Source of the DNA: Jeotgalibacillus campisalis
GTDB lineage: Bacteria; Bacillota; Bacilli; Bacillales; Jeotgalibacillaceae
Assembly (NCBI RefSeq): GCF_000829515.1
Contig: NZ_JXRR01000001.1
Coordinates: 486,403-550,402, forward strand
DNA: 64,000 nucleotides
Reading direction: 5' to 3'
The notes under the pieces were generated by a model that ran no database searches, was not told the origin of the DNA, and was given only the letters and a program-made list of their open reading frames with translations. A program made the translations under genes and the position numbers. The number at the start of each line of letters is the position of its first letter. Position 1 is the first letter of the stretch. Positions 37,449 through 47,388 of the stretch are shown here, one piece after another.

Positions 37449-37646
37449 TTACTCTTCGTGCTTGACGAGTACTTTTTTCATTTTTCGGGAAAATTCTTTG
37501 CGAGGGATCATCACACTGTGGGAGCAGCCTTCACATTTTATGCGGATATCCATCCCCATGCGAATTATTTTCCAACTGTTTGTGCCGCACGGATGTTGTT
37601 TTTTCATTTCCACCACATCATGTAGGCCGTATTCTTTATCCTCCAC
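37449..37646 (-). CDS. yyzM: DUF951 family protein (YyzM-like)
   Basis: The 65-residue protein contains LHDVVEMKKQHPCGTNSWKIIRMGMDIRIKCEGCSHSVMIPR, the DUF951 pattern with a C-G and C-x-x-C cluster that may bind zinc. Function unknown. It starts at GTG behind AGGAGG and follows the mechanosensitive channel gene by 12 bases. B. subtilis yyzM occupies the same place. Confidence 0.88.
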   Translation of the reverse strand: MEDKEYGLHDVVEMKKQHPCGTNSWKIIRMGMDIRIKCEGCSHSVMIPRKEFSRKMKKVLVKHEE

Positions 37647-37658
37647 CTCATGTTCCTC

Positions 37659-38561
37659 CTATTCACCTTGTAATTGATTTTTTGAAGATGCCTTTTGCGC
37701 CGCTTCTTCCCGCGAATACATAACCATTCGTGGAAATGGAATTTCAATTCCGACTTTATCCAGGTGATTTTTTATGTCTTTACGCAGGGCTCTTGCAACA
37801 AAAAAATGCTGCATTGGCCCAGTTTCTGCGATCACCCGCATCACCACTTCTGAAGCACCTAAAGTCTGAATGCCGAGTAATTCGGGTTTTAAAATAATTT
37901 CTTCATATTTCCCTTCAAGGGTATCCAGGAATGCCACAAGCTCTTTTTCCGCTCGTTCAATATCTTCTTCATAGGCAATGCTTACATCCACTACAGCCAC
38001 ACTGTTATGAATTGAAAAGTTTATCACTTCATTTACACTGCCGTTGGGGAAAATGTGCAATTCCCCGGTCCAGCTTTTGATTTTCGTTGTTCGAAGACCA
38101 ATTTCTTCAACAATTCCTTCTGCCTGTCCAACTCTGACATAATCTCCTACGGAAAATTGATCTTCAAAGATAATGAAAAACCCGGTAATAATATCACGCA
38201 CTAAATTCTGTGCACCAAAACCTACCGCAAGTCCTAATATTCCCGCTCCGGCGATTAGCCCTGTAACATCGATATTTATTGCAGACAACACAGCTAAAAT
38301 CGCTACAAAATAGACCACATACGAGACCACATTCTGAAGCAGCTTAAGAAGTGTTTTTTCCCTTCTTTCAGAAACATGCATGGGTGCTTTTGAACGCACC
38401 TTAAAGATGTTCAGGATCACCGTTTTAGCTAGCCTGACGACCACCCCTGCTACTAAAATAATAAATATGATTTTTATAAAAGTAAATCCAAGAGATATCC
38501 ATATTTCTTCATCAGAAACATAGTTTAGAAAGGTCTGCCAGAAAGAATTTAATGAACTCAC
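37659..38561 (-). CDS. MscS-type mechanosensitive ion channel
   Basis: The 300-residue protein has three N-terminal membrane segments, the last lining the pore (GLIAGAGILGLAVGFGAQNLVRDIITGFFIIFEDQF), then the MscS beta domain (GDYVRVGQAEGIVEEIGLRTTKIKSWTGELHIFPNG) and a C-terminal alpha/beta domain. It opens on membrane tension to release solutes at hypo-osmotic shock. I prefer the GTG at 38561, eight bases after AGAGGA, over the upstream TTG. It is divergent from yyaC, with a nested palindrome between them. Confidence 0.93.
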   Translation of the reverse strand: MSSLNSFWQTFLNYVSDEEIWISLGFTFIKIIFIILVAGVVVRLAKTVILNIFKVRSKAPMHVSERREKTLLKLLQNVVSYVVYFVAILAVLSAINIDVTGLIAGAGILGLAVGFGAQNLVRDIITGFFIIFEDQFSVGDYVRVGQAEGIVEEIGLRTTKIKSWTGELHIFPNGSVNEVINFSIHNSVAVVDVSIAYEEDIERAEKELVAFLDTLEGKYEEIILKPELLGIQTLGASEVVMRVIAETGPMQHFFVARALRKDIKNHLDKVGIEIPFPRMVMYSREEAAQKASSKNQLQGE

Positions 38562-38631
38562 ACTTCGCACATCCTCTTTAAAGTACAAAACTTTTATCTA
38601 TCTTACCAAGTCTAGGCTCATATGAGAAACA

Positions 38632-38676
38632 ATAACACATTATGTTCTTTAAAAAGAACAGAACGTGTTATATAAT
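38632..38676. promoter_or_regulatory. Nested palindrome overlapping the yyaC promoter
   Basis: ATAACAC-N5-GTTCTTT-AA-AAAGAAC-N5-GTGTTAT has two concentric perfect inverted repeats (38632-38671) and runs into a TATAAT (38671-38676). It lies between the divergent mscS and yyaC genes. The symmetrical spacing suggests a dimeric DNA-binding protein contacting two successive half-site pairs. Confidence 0.5.
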
Positions 38677-38750
38677 GAACAAAAAGGTATTTTATTTTTG
38701 TAAAAAGGCAATACTGAAAACTCATATCCTCTGGTGAAGGAGTTCGTTCA

Positions 38751-39320
38751 ATGACTATTCAACCACATTCACTGCCGCTCTTTCCTCCTGCCTATAGAAG
38801 CCATATGGATAATCCCTTAACTGCCCATCACTTGTCTAGAGAGCTTGTGCTGCGCTATCCGAATCAAGGAGAATCTATCGTTTTTGTTTGCATTGGAACC
38901 GACCGTTCTACAGGAGATGCATTAGGACCGCTTATTGGAGCTCTTCTAGAAAAAAGAAGGCTTCCTGGTTTTCATGTCTATGGAACGCTGAAAGAACCTG
39001 TTCATGCATTAAATTTAGAAAAAACCATGATAATGATCCACAAACTCCATCCCGGAGCATTTATTGTGGGGATTGACGCCTGTTTAGGCCAGCTGAAAAG
39101 CGTTGGGTATATTGAAATTGATAACGGTCCTGTCCGCCCTGGAGCAGGGGTTCAGAAAAAACTTCCGGATGTAGGAGACATACATCTGATTGGAATTGTT
39201 AATGTTGGAGGTTTTATGGAACTGACAATGCTGCAAAATACCCGCTTGTATTTGGTAACAGAAATGGCAAATACGATTACAGATGCGATTCATTACTCAA
39301 ACATTTTATATAGAAAGTGA
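38751..39320 (+). CDS. yyaC: Spore protease YyaC
   Basis: The 189-residue protein has the DUF1256 pattern: FVCIGTDRSTGDALGPLIG, GTLKEPVHALNL, GIDACLG and GPVRPGAGVQKKLPDVGDIHLIGIVNVGG. YyaC is a GPR-like protein made in the forespore under SigF in B. subtilis; the aspartates and glycine-rich turns match the hydrogenase-maturation/GPR peptidase fold. AAGGAG precedes the ATG by eight bases. Its presence indicates endospore formation. It runs against the flanking minus-strand genes, as in B. subtilis. Confidence 0.95.
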   Translation: MTIQPHSLPLFPPAYRSHMDNPLTAHHLSRELVLRYPNQGESIVFVCIGTDRSTGDALGPLIGALLEKRRLPGFHVYGTLKEPVHALNLEKTMIMIHKLHPGAFIVGIDACLGQLKSVGYIEIDNGPVRPGAGVQKKLPDVGDIHLIGIVNVGGFMELTMLQNTRLYLVTEMANTITDAIHYSNILYRK

Positions 39321-39332
39321 GCAAGCTGTCCT

Positions 39333-40043
39333 TTATACCGGTAAGTATACGTACTGAATGGTGACAACAATTGCTGCGATTAAAATGCCGGGAAGTAAAT
39401 TTGCCACTTTGATTTTTGTCAGTCCTATTAAGTTTAAGCCAATAGCAAAAATCATGATTCCCCCTGTTGCCGTCATCTCTGCGATAAAACTATCCATCAG
39501 ACCTTCAGGGACAAACCGGTCAATCTGGGTGGCAAATAATGCAATGGATCCCTGGTAGAGTATAACCGGAATAGCTGAAAACAGGACACCGATTCCCAGA
39601 GTGGAAGCAAGAATAACAGAAGTAAAGCCATCTATAATCGATTTTGTATACAGCACTTGATGGTCGCCCCTGATGCCGCTGTCGAGAGCGCCAATCACCG
39701 CCATAGCCCCAATCACAAAAATCAGGGTCGCTGTAACAAACCCTTGTGAAATACTCGTATCACCGTTTGACCCAACCTTTGACTCAATCCATCGTCCGAC
39801 GGCATTTAATTTTTCATCAAGCGCAATCCACTCCCCAGTGATAGCGCCGATTACCAGGCTGATGATGACAATTAAATAATTATTGCTTTGAAAACCCATT
39901 TGAAGGCCCAGCACTACTACAGCTAAACCGATAGCTGACATAACGGTTGTTTTAATATGTTCGGGAATTCGATGCAGCATTTTCCCCAAAAGTGTCCCAA
40001 GGACAATCAGCAAACCATTCACCAGTGTTCCTACTAGCACCAT
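39333..40043 (-). CDS. DUF554 family membrane protein
   Basis: The 236-residue protein has six to seven membrane segments with the DUF554 signature: LVNGLLIVLGTLLGKML, GLQMGFQSNNYLIVIISLVIGAITGEW, GALDSGIRGDHQVLYTKSIIDGFTSVILASTLGIGVLFSAIPVILYQGSI and EMTATGGIMIFAIGLNLIG. A transport role is assumed in the family but no substrate is established. B. subtilis carries a DUF554 protein elsewhere (YdfK). It lies between spo0J and yyaC. Confidence 0.92.
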   Translation of the reverse strand: MVLVGTLVNGLLIVLGTLLGKMLHRIPEHIKTTVMSAIGLAVVVLGLQMGFQSNNYLIVIISLVIGAITGEWIALDEKLNAVGRWIESKVGSNGDTSISQGFVTATLIFVIGAMAVIGALDSGIRGDHQVLYTKSIIDGFTSVILASTLGIGVLFSAIPVILYQGSIALFATQIDRFVPEGLMDSFIAEMTATGGIMIFAIGLNLIGLTKIKVANLLPGILIAAIVVTIQYVYLPV

Positions 40044-40085
40044 TCCTATTCCTCATCTCTATCTCAAGTTATTTCCTATGTAAGA

Positions 40086-40127
40086 GAACACGACCCGTGA
40101 GTGTGGATTCTCACCGAGTCGTGTTTT
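40086..40127. terminator. Terminator after spo0J
   Basis: AACACGAC pairs with GTCGTGTT, with a second inner stem (CCGTGAG/CTCACCG). A T-run is present on the plus side; on the minus side the tail is weaker (CTCTTAC). It overlaps the end of the spo0J stop codon region. Confidence 0.6.
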
Positions 40128-40978
40128 TATGCTTCCTGATTTTCATTCAGAAGAGACAAAATTCTCTCCAAGTCATCGTCAGTCATAAATTCAATTTCAA
40201 TTTTTCCTTTATTTTTGCTTTTTTTAATGGCTACACTGGTGCCGAATCGTTCTCGAAGAATGCCCTCATGCTCACGGTAATAGGGAAGCTGTCTTTTTGG
40301 CTTCTTCTTTGTTTCACGTGGAACATCGTTCATTTTCTGAATCAGCTGTTCAAGTGCACGTACCGTCATTTTTTCGTTAACTACTTTTTCCGCAAGCTCC
40401 TGCAGGCGTTCTTTTTTCTTTAATCCCAGCAGCGCCCGGCCATGCCCCATGGACATCTCACCCTCTGATATATGCTCCTGCACCGCTTCAGGAAGAGTCA
40501 GCAGTCTGACATGATTGGCAATATGAGGACGGCTTTTGCCCAGTGTTTTTGCCAGCTGATCCTGTGTAACGGATAGCTTATTGATCAGTGTCTCATAGGC
40601 ATTTGCTTCTTCGATCGGAGTCAAATCCTCCCGCTGAAGATTTTCCAATATGGAGAGTTCCATCATTTGCTGATCTGTAAGGTCTCTCACCACAGCTGGA
40701 ATATGATGAAGTCCTGCTTCTTTAGAGGCCCGGTATCTGCGTTCACCTACAACAATTTCAAATCCCTTTATGCTCTTTCGAACAATGATCGGCTGAAGAA
40801 TTCCATGCTGCTGAATGGATTTTTTTAATTCGTCTATCGATTCCTTTTGAAAGATCTTTCTCGGTTGATAAGGATTCGGCCGGATGTCTTTTAGAGATAA
40901 CTGCTGTACCTGTTCATCTCCTACTGACGACATATCCTTAAACAGTGCATGGACGCCTTTTCCTAACCCTTTAGCCAT
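40127..40978 (-). CDS. spo0J: Chromosome-partitioning protein ParB (Spo0J)
   Basis: The 283-residue protein has the ParB N-terminal CTPase domain (IRPNPYQPRKIFQKESIDEL, with the GERRYRASKEAG arginine box), a central HTH domain (VTQDQLAKTLGKSRPHIANHVRLL), and a C-terminal dimer domain. It loads on parS as a CTP-dependent clamp and recruits SMC. Its ATG overlaps the end of soj by eight bases. A parS site lies inside its own coding region at 40310-40325, as in B. subtilis. Confidence 0.97.
   Translation of the reverse strand: MAKGLGKGVHALFKDMSSVGDEQVQQLSLKDIRPNPYQPRKIFQKESIDELKKSIQQHGILQPIIVRKSIKGFEIVVGERRYRASKEAGLHHIPAVVRDLTDQQMMELSILENLQREDLTPIEEANAYETLINKLSVTQDQLAKTLGKSRPHIANHVRLLTLPEAVQEHISEGEMSMGHGRALLGLKKKERLQELAEKVVNEKMTVRALEQLIQKMNDVPRETKKKPKRQLPYYREHEGILRERFGTSVAIKKSKNKGKIEIEFMTDDDLERILSLLNENQEA
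40310..40325. promoter_or_regulatory. parS site within spo0J
   Basis: The minus strand reads TGTTCCACGTGAAACA, identical to the B. subtilis parS sequence inside spo0J. Confidence 0.92.
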
Positions 40979-41732
40979 TCTTTATCACTTCCTTTGCAAG
41001 ATCAAGATACACTTCTGCTCCTCTTGACTTTGGATCATACAAAATGACTGGCAGACCATGGCTTGGCGCTTCGCTCAAACGTACATTTCTGGGAATAATG
41101 GTGCGATACACTTTATCCTGGAAGTATTTTTTTACTTCCTCAATAACCTGAATGCCAAGATTTGTTCTTGCATCCAGCATTGTCAGCAGCACACCATCGA
41201 TTAGCAGCTGATGATTTAAGTGTTTTTGAACAAGGCGTATCGTACTGAGAAGCTGACTTAGTCCTTCTAACGCGTAATATTCACATTGAACTGGAATAAC
41301 TAATGCATCTGAAGCAGTTAATGCATTAATAGTCAGAAGACCGAGTGACGGGGGGCAATCAATAATAATATAATCATAATTCGACTGAATTTCCCTTAAC
41401 GATTTTTGAAGACGAACTTCTCTTGATATCGTTGAAACCAGTTCAATTTCTGCTCCAGCAAGTGAGATTGTAGCAGGGATCGCATGGAGGTTCTCAACCG
41501 TTGTTTCCCTAATGATTGGCCGGATATCGACATCATCTACTAAAATATCATAAATGCATTGATCGACTTCTCCTTTATCGATCCCTACACCGCTTGTCGC
41601 ATTTCCCTGAGGGTCCACATCAACCAGCAGGACTTTTTTCCCCAGGTATGCAAGACAAGCACTCAAATTAACAGAAGTCGTCGTTTTCCCGACTCCGCCT
41701 TTTTGATTTGTAATCGCAATGATTCTTCCCAT
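40971..41732 (-). CDS. soj: Chromosome-partitioning ATPase ParA (Soj)
   Basis: The 253-residue protein has the deviant Walker A KGGVGKTTTSVNLSA, LVDVDPQGNATSG, and DYIIIDCPPSLGLLTINAL. Soj works with Spo0J in origin segregation and also controls DnaA activity at oriC: as a monomer it inhibits, as a dimer it stimulates. AGGATAGGTG precedes the ATG. The soj-spo0J pair is coupled by an eight-base overlap. Confidence 0.97.
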   Translation of the reverse strand: MGRIIAITNQKGGVGKTTTSVNLSACLAYLGKKVLLVDVDPQGNATSGVGIDKGEVDQCIYDILVDDVDIRPIIRETTVENLHAIPATISLAGAEIELVSTISREVRLQKSLREIQSNYDYIIIDCPPSLGLLTINALTASDALVIPVQCEYYALEGLSQLLSTIRLVQKHLNHQLLIDGVLLTMLDARTNLGIQVIEEVKKYFQDKVYRTIIPRNVRLSEAPSHGLPVILYDPKSRGAEVYLDLAKEVIKNG

Positions 41733-41947
41733 AAGACTTTCACCTATCCTTATTGTGCCGGGAACTCTGGATGCAAATACTACATTTCAACCTCAAAGCA
41801 ACCTTTTCCTGCCTTCCGGGCAATCTTTATCTTTATTTTAACAGACTTTTTTAATTAATTGGTAGTTTTGAAATAAAATGAAATGTTCTTACGTAAGAGG
41901 GCAGTGATACATAAACGTGCCTTCCCCCTTTTATGTATCACTTCATT

Positions 41948-41988
41948 AAAAAAACGAAAAATGATCACATGATCATTTTTCGTTTTTT
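41948..41988. terminator. Terminator between noc and soj
   Basis: AAAAAACGAAAAATGATCA pairs perfectly with TGATCATTTTTCGTTTTTT around a CA centre. It ends the noc transcript on the minus strand. Confidence 0.8.
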
Positions 41989-42001
41989 ATGAAGATATTC
42001 C

Positions 42002-42856
42002 CTATTTCTTCTTTTTAGGAAGTTTGATAGTGATTTTATAATAATCATCAAACTCTTCTTCTTCAGAGTCGAGTTTCATGCCAGAGTCAGAGATCATATT
42101 TAGTGACTGCCGGATGGTGTTTACCGCAATGCGGACGTCTTTGTTGAAGGCCCTTTTCTTCGGCTTTGCTTTTTTTTCGGGACTTTCTAACAGCTTTTGC
42201 ACACGGGTTTCTGTTTGCTTTACGTTTAGCTGCTGTTCCACTACTTCATCGAGCAGTTTTACTTGAAGTTCTTGATCCTTCAGCGGAATAAGCGCACGGG
42301 CATGGCGCTCTGTTATCAGCTTTCGGGTAAGAACTTGCAGCACTTCTTCAGGAAGCTTTAATAGCCTAAGCTTGTTAGCTACTGTAGATTGCCCTTTTCC
42401 TAAACGTTGTGCAAGAGCTTCCTGTGTAAGCTGGTGAAGGTCTAAAAGCTTTTGATAGGCCATCGCCTCTTCTACGGGTGAGAGTTCTTCGCGCTGTAAA
42501 TTTTCGATCAGGGCGACTGAAGCTGTTTCTGTATCGCTCATGTTTTTTACAATGGCAGGAACCTTTTCCCATCCAAGTGATTTCATGGCGCGCCATCTTC
42601 GCTCACCTGCAATAATCTCAAACTGGCCATCTCCGCTTTCACGTATAATGATAGGCTGGATAATGCCATGGGTATGAATGGTTCTAGCAAGTTCTTCTAT
42701 TTTTTCATCATCAAAGATCGTTCTCGGCTGAAAACGGTTCGGTTGAATTTGATGAATTTCTATTTGCCTAACTTCTTCTTTTTGTTCCAAGGCTTCGGGA
42801 GAAACGGGTTCTTCCTTATCACCAAGTCCAAAGATCCGTGAAAACGGAGTCTTCAT
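42002..42856 (-). CDS. noc: Nucleoid occlusion protein Noc
   Basis: The 284-residue protein is a ParB paralogue: N-terminal amphipathic start ([12 protein letters not shown], the membrane-targeting helix of Noc), the CTP-binding [12 protein letters not shown] motif, HTH ([24 protein letters not shown]) and a C-terminal dimer region. Noc prevents division over the nucleoid by binding its own sites (TTTCCCGGGAAA-like) and the membrane. No such site was found by eye in this window. The start is the ATG at 42856 after GGTGGTG. Confidence 0.95.
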   Translation of the reverse strand: MKTPFSRIFGLGDKEEPVSPEALEQKEEVRQIEIHQIQPNRFQPRTIFDDEKIEELARTIHTHGIIQPIIIRESGDGQFEIIAGERRWRAMKSLGWEKVPAIVKNMSDTETASVALIENLQREELSPVEEAMAYQKLLDLHQLTQEALAQRLGKGQSTVANKLRLLKLPEEVLQVLTRKLITERHARALIPLKDQELQVKLLDEVVEQQLNVKQTETRVQKLLESPEKKAKPKKRAFNKDVRIAVNTIRQSLNMISDSGMKLDSEEEEFDDYYKITIKLPKKKK

Positions 42857-42903
42857 CAAGACACACCACCTTTATGAAACTCGCAATCTCTGCTCTTTTA
42901 CCC

Positions 42904-42919
42904 CGTTTCACGTGAAACA
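42904..42919. promoter_or_regulatory. parS-like site between noc and rsmG
   Basis: CGTTTCACGTGAAACA differs from the consensus parS palindrome only in its first base. It lies 47 bases upstream of the noc start. Confidence 0.85.
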
Positions 42920-42935
42920 TAGGGTGACCGATCTA

Positions 42936-43649
42936 TCACAGCGGGGACTTATTTGGAGTCCCCGGCTTTCTTGGATACTTTTTAGGGGTAGAAGCTGATT
43001 TTTTAATCATCATAATCGAACGGTCACTGAATTCTATAGGGAGTTCAAAAGATTGAACTTCTATGTTCCCTCCGCCGAGCAATTTGATCGCCCGCTTGGC
43101 GTCTTCTAATTCATCTGTTGCATTTGCAGCCTTCATTGCCACAAAGGTGCCCCCCGGCTTAGCCAGCGGCAGACAAAGCTCCGATAGTACCGAAAGTCTC
43201 GCCACTGCCCGTGCTGTAACGAGATCATACGTTTCCCGGTATACTTTATTTTGCCCAAATGTCTCAGCTCGATCATGATGAAACTGGACGTTATCTAGTT
43301 CAAGCTCGCTTGCCAGATGATTTAAGAAAGTGATTCGTTTATTTAAAGAGTCAACAATTGACACCTTTAAATGAGGAAAGCAAATTTTTAACGGAATACT
43401 TGGAAATCCAGCTCCCGCTCCAACATCACATATGGAAAGGGGCTGTGTTAAATCTACATAAAAACTCGCTGTAATTGAATCATAGAAATGCTTTAAATAA
43501 ACTTCTTTACGGTCTGTGATTGCCGTAAGATTCATTTTTTCATTCCAGTCAACGAGTATCTCATAATAACGATTAAACTGATGTAGCTGCTGATCGGACA
43601 GGATAATCCCTTTTTCCTTCAGCAGCTGCTGAAATTGCTCCTGATTCAT
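42936..43649 (-). CDS. rsmG: 16S rRNA (guanine527-N7)-methyltransferase RsmG
   Basis: The 237-residue enzyme has the SAM motif [31 protein letters not shown], and [12 protein letters not shown], as in GidB/RsmG. It methylates G527 in the 530 loop of 16S rRNA; loss gives low-level streptomycin resistance. AAAGGAG precedes the ATG. It lies 17 bases after mnmG in the mnmE-mnmG-rsmG run. Confidence 0.97.
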   Translation of the reverse strand: MNQEQFQQLLKEKGIILSDQQLHQFNRYYEILVDWNEKMNLTAITDRKEVYLKHFYDSITASFYVDLTQPLSICDVGAGAGFPSIPLKICFPHLKVSIVDSLNKRITFLNHLASELELDNVQFHHDRAETFGQNKVYRETYDLVTARAVARLSVLSELCLPLAKPGGTFVAMKAANATDELEDAKRAIKLLGGGNIEVQSFELPIEFSDRSIMMIKKSASTPKKYPRKPGTPNKSPL

Positions 43650-43666
43650 GCGTTTTCTCCTTTAGG

Positions 43667-45562
43667 TTATTCCCCTGACACTTTTGCAATTCGCCCCTGC
43701 TCAATATAGACAAGCAGGATTGAAATATCTGCCGGGTTGACCCCTGAAATTCGAGATGCCTGTGCGATGGAAAGCGGTCTTACATCGCGAAGCTTTTGTC
43801 TTGCTTCACTTGCAATGCCTGAGATCGCATCGTAATCAATGCGTTCTGGTATCTTTTTATTTTCCATCTTCTTTAATTTATCGACTTGCTGCAATGATTT
43901 TTCAATATAGCCTTCATATTTAATTTGAATTTCAACTTGCTCTTCAACATCAAATGGAAGTTCATTAGCCGCAGGAACAAGCGCTTTAATATGATTGTAC
44001 GTGATTTCAGGACGTCTTAAAAGGTCTGATCCTTTAATTCCGTCTTTTAACAGACTGCTTCCGATCGATTCCATCAATGCCTGAACATGTTCATTTGGCT
44101 TAATCATCGTCGACTGCAGGCGCTTTAACTCACCTTGAATCATTTCTTTTTTCGCAACAAACTTTTCAAAGCTATCATCCGAAACAAGGCCAATTTCACG
44201 ACCAACATCTTTTAGGCGAAGATCCGCATTATCATGGCGCAGCAATAATCGGTACTCGGCTCTCGAGGTCAGAAGTCTGTAAGGTTCATTTGTGCCTTTG
44301 GTCACTAAATCATCAATCAGCACCCCAATATACGCATCTGAACGGCTCAGAATAACTTCTTCTTTATCAAAAGCACGTCTGGCAGCATTTATTCCAGCCA
44401 TTAATCCTTGACCTGCTGCTTCCTCATAGCCGGAGGTGCCGTTAATTTGGCCAGCAGTATATAGATTTTTGACTTTTTTTGTTTCAAGTGTAGGCCAGAG
44501 CTGAGTCGGGACAATGGCGTCATACTCAATGGCATAGCCCGAACGCATCATCTGCGCATTTTCAAGGCCAGGTATTGAAGATAGGATTTTTTGCTGAACA
44601 TCTTCCGGTAAACTCGTGGAAAGTCCCTGCACATATACTTCTTTCGTATGGCGTCCTTCAGGCTCAAGGAAAATCTGATGACGCGGTTTATCGTTAAACC
44701 GGACGACTTTATCCTCAATAGAAGGACAATAACGTGGACCCGTTCCTTTTATCATACCTGAATACATTGCAGAACGGTGTAAATTTTCGTCAATAATTGT
44801 GTGTGTTTCCTCATTTGTATACGTTAACCAGCAAGGAAGCTGATCTGTTATATACTCAGTCGTTTCGTAACTGAAAGCACGTGGAACATCATCTCCCGGC
44901 TGTATTTCAGTCTTGGAATAGTCAATGGTCTGACTGTTAACCCGCGGCGGAGTACCCGTTTTAAAACGGACGATATCAAAGCCAAGTGACCGTAAATGAT
45001 CGGCAAGACCAATGGAAGGCTGCTGATTATTCGGTCCGCTTGAATATTTTAAATCACCGACAATAACCTCACCGCGCAGGAAGGTTCCAGCCGTGATAAT
45101 GGTCGTTTTCGCACGGTAGGTGGCGCCTGTTTTGGAAATAACACCTGTGCATTCTCCATTTTCTATAATTAACTCTTCAACCATCGCTTGTAACAGCGTA
45201 ATGTTGGGTTCATTTTCAATCGTTTCTTTCATGTCCTGCTGATAAAGTACTTTGTCAGCCTGCGCACGCAGCGCACGAACGGCTGGTCCTTTTCCTGTAT
45301 TCAACATGCGCATCTGGATGTGGGTTTTATCGATCGTACGGCCCATCTCTCCTCCAAGAGCATCGATTTCTCTTACGACGATTCCTTTTGCCGGCCCTCC
45401 TACTGAAGGGTTACACGGCATAAAAGCAACCATATCCAAATTAATTGTTAACATTAATGTTTTGGCTCCCATGCGTGCAGCAGCAAGTCCTGCTTCTACT
45501 CCGGCATGACCGGCTCCTACGACGATTACATCAAAAGAACCTGCCTCAAATTTTTTCACCAT
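43667..45562 (-). CDS. mnmG: tRNA U34 carboxymethylaminomethyl-modification enzyme MnmG
   Basis: The 631-residue FAD protein starts [22 protein letters not shown] (dinucleotide fold) and contains [68 protein letters not shown] and [18 protein letters not shown]. With MnmE it modifies uridine 34 of certain tRNAs. AAAGGAGG lies rather far (about 12 bases) before the ATG; a GTG follows immediately as second codon. It is in operon with mnmE upstream and rsmG downstream. Confidence 0.98.
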   Translation of the reverse strand: MVKKFEAGSFDVIVVGAGHAGVEAGLAAARMGAKTLMLTINLDMVAFMPCNPSVGGPAKGIVVREIDALGGEMGRTIDKTHIQMRMLNTGKGPAVRALRAQADKVLYQQDMKETIENEPNITLLQAMVEELIIENGECTGVISKTGATYRAKTTIITAGTFLRGEVIVGDLKYSSGPNNQQPSIGLADHLRSLGFDIVRFKTGTPPRVNSQTIDYSKTEIQPGDDVPRAFSYETTEYITDQLPCWLTYTNEETHTIIDENLHRSAMYSGMIKGTGPRYCPSIEDKVVRFNDKPRHQIFLEPEGRHTKEVYVQGLSTSLPEDVQQKILSSIPGLENAQMMRSGYAIEYDAIVPTQLWPTLETKKVKNLYTAGQINGTSGYEEAAGQGLMAGINAARRAFDKEEVILSRSDAYIGVLIDDLVTKGTNEPYRLLTSRAEYRLLLRHDNADLRLKDVGREIGLVSDDSFEKFVAKKEMIQGELKRLQSTMIKPNEHVQALMESIGSSLLKDGIKGSDLLRRPEITYNHIKALVPAANELPFDVEEQVEIQIKYEGYIEKSLQQVDKLKKMENKKIPERIDYDAISGIASEARQKLRDVRPLSIAQASRISGVNPADISILLVYIEQGRIAKVSGE

Positions 45563-45592
45563 AACGATGAACGCTCCTCCTTTAATTGCTTT

Positions 45593-46978
45593 TTATTTCC
45601 CAAGGCAGAATTGTGAAAACAGCTGATCAATTAAACTTTCCTGAACGGTATCTCCGTTAATTTCTCCGAGCGTTTCCCATGTCCTGCGCAAATCTATTTG
45701 AACCATATCGACAGGCGTGCCCATCTCAGCACCCATGATTGCTTCATCAATTGAAGCAAGTGCCTGATGAAGCAGAGCAATATGCCGGTTATTTGACACA
45801 TACGTACCATCTGCCGCCTCTAAAGATCCAGTGAAAAATAAAGACGCGATTGCTTCTTCAAGCTCGTCTACTCCCTGCTCTTTTAAAAGAGAGGTCGTCA
45901 CTAAGCGATGATGGGCAGTTAATTCTTTAACTTCATCCATATTCAACGACTGGGAAAGGTCCGTTTTGTTGACGATCACGATCGTATCCATTCCTTTAAC
46001 TGCTTCGAATAATCGGCGATCCTCTTCTGATAATACCTCGCCGTAATTTAACACCAGCAAAATAAGATCGGCTTCCTTTAACACTTTTCGAGATCGTTCA
46101 ACACCAATTCGTTCGACAATATCTTCGGTTTCTCGAATACCTGCCGTGTCGACAAGTTTTAATGGAACACCGCGGACATTAACGTATTCTTCAATGACAT
46201 CACGAGTGGTTCCGGGCACATCTGTTACAATCGCTTTGTTCTCGTGCACTAAACTATTTAATAAGGAAGACTTTCCGACATTCGGTCGGCCGATAATGAC
46301 CGTGGAAAGACCTTCACGAAGTATTTTTCCTTGTTCTGAAGTTTGAAGCAGACGCTCAATTTGTCCTTTTACATAGGTGGACTTTTCCATCATCATCGAC
46401 AATGTCATTTCTTCTACATCATCGTACTCAGGGTAATCAATATTTACTTCTACCTGAGCCAGAATTTCTAAAATCTCCTGCCTGAGTGACTGAACTAGCC
46501 TGGAGAGCTTTCCTTCCATTTGTCCCATCGCCACTGACATCGCACGATCCGTTTTTGCTCGAATCATATCCATAACAGCCTCAGCCTGTGACAAATCAAT
46601 CCGTCCATTTAAGAACGCACGCTTTGTAAACTCACCCGGTTCAGCAATCCTTGCGCCCTGACGCAATATGAGCTGAAGCACTTGATTAACGGAAACAAGC
46701 CCGCCGTGGCAATTAATTTCTATAACGTCTTCACGTGTGAAAGTTTTAGGGCCCTTCATAACAGAAACCATGACTTCCTCAAGGGATGTATCGGTCGCGG
46801 GATCTACGATATGCCCATAATGAATAGTATGGGAAGGAACAGTTTGAAGCTGCTTGCCTCCCATACCTTTAAAGACGCGATCTGCAATGGCAAACGCTTC
46901 ATCACCGCTTAATCGGACGATGGCAATTGCTCCTTCGCCCATTGGCGTCGAGATCGCTGCAATTGTGTCAAATTCCAT
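45593..46978 (-). CDS. mnmE: tRNA modification GTPase MnmE
   Basis: The 461-residue protein starts [22 protein letters not shown] (folate-binding domain), has a helical domain with the G domain inserted ([26 protein letters not shown]) and ends FCLGK, with the conserved C-x-G-K cysteine. It is MnmG's partner in uridine-34 modification. GAGGTG lies before the ATG. The 46979-47362 gap upstream carries two perfect DnaA boxes. Confidence 0.98.
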   Translation of the reverse strand: MEFDTIAAISTPMGEGAIAIVRLSGDEAFAIADRVFKGMGGKQLQTVPSHTIHYGHIVDPATDTSLEEVMVSVMKGPKTFTREDVIEINCHGGLVSVNQVLQLILRQGARIAEPGEFTKRAFLNGRIDLSQAEAVMDMIRAKTDRAMSVAMGQMEGKLSRLVQSLRQEILEILAQVEVNIDYPEYDDVEEMTLSMMMEKSTYVKGQIERLLQTSEQGKILREGLSTVIIGRPNVGKSSLLNSLVHENKAIVTDVPGTTRDVIEEYVNVRGVPLKLVDTAGIRETEDIVERIGVERSRKVLKEADLILLVLNYGEVLSEEDRRLFEAVKGMDTIVIVNKTDLSQSLNMDEVKELTAHHRLVTTSLLKEQGVDELEEAIASLFFTGSLEAADGTYVSNNRHIALLHQALASIDEAIMGAEMGTPVDMVQIDLRRTWETLGEINGDTVQESLIDQLFSQFCLGK

Positions 46979-47153
46979 TTTTGTTCACCTCAATTCCAGA
47001 ACGCTGTTTCCTAATACTCTCTTCAACAGCAGTCAGGTTTTCTTTCTAGTATCATCTATATAATGCGGCGCTTACCTACTTGCGCTAATATGGCATCCTC
47101 TAAATTATTAGAATAGCACACTTTACCTCATTTAAAAAGAAAATGAGATGTTT

Positions 47154-47210
47154 TTATCCACAGCCTTCCAGTACTGTGTCACCTTCTTTTACTTATCCAC
47201 ATGTGGGCAA
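47154..47210. promoter_or_regulatory. Pair of DnaA boxes between jag and mnmE
   Basis: TTATCCACA occurs perfectly at 47154-47162 and 47193-47201; the second abuts an inverted degenerate box TGTGGGCAA (47202-47210). The remainder of the 46979-47362 gap is AT-rich, with no gene seen. Confidence 0.65.
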
Positions 47211-47348
47211 CTGTATTTCTTCCACTTCGCCTTACACTTCTGAAACCACTAGTAACAAATATAGTTTAAAGTAAAAAATGTAAAATTATATAATAATAAA
47301 ATTAAATTAATCCATTTATTTTCATTTTATTCTATTAAGTTATTGGCT

Positions 47349-47388
47349 AAAAAAAGAATCCTCTATTTACTAACAGAGGATTCTTTTT
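47349..47388 (-). terminator. Terminator overlapping the end of jag
   Basis: AAAAAAGAATCCTCT pairs with AGAGGATTCTTTTTT across ten bases. The jag stop codon (47363-47365) lies in the stem-loop boundary. Confidence 0.82.

Noticed and set aside
37357..37677. 106-codon plus-strand frame over yyzM
   Set aside because: Antisense to the conserved DUF951 gene; no support for translation.
39992..40423. 143-codon plus-strand frame across the spo0J end
   Set aside because: Lies antisense to spo0J, with no ribosome site or recognisable domain.
41990..42935. Noc-binding sites (TTTCCCGGGAAA-like)
   Set aside because: I looked for CCCGGG cores across the window and found none in the right context.
46724..46740. 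TTCACGTGTGAAA in mnmE as a fourth parS
   Set aside because: The centre is shifted and the outer bases do not fit the 16-base parS palindrome.
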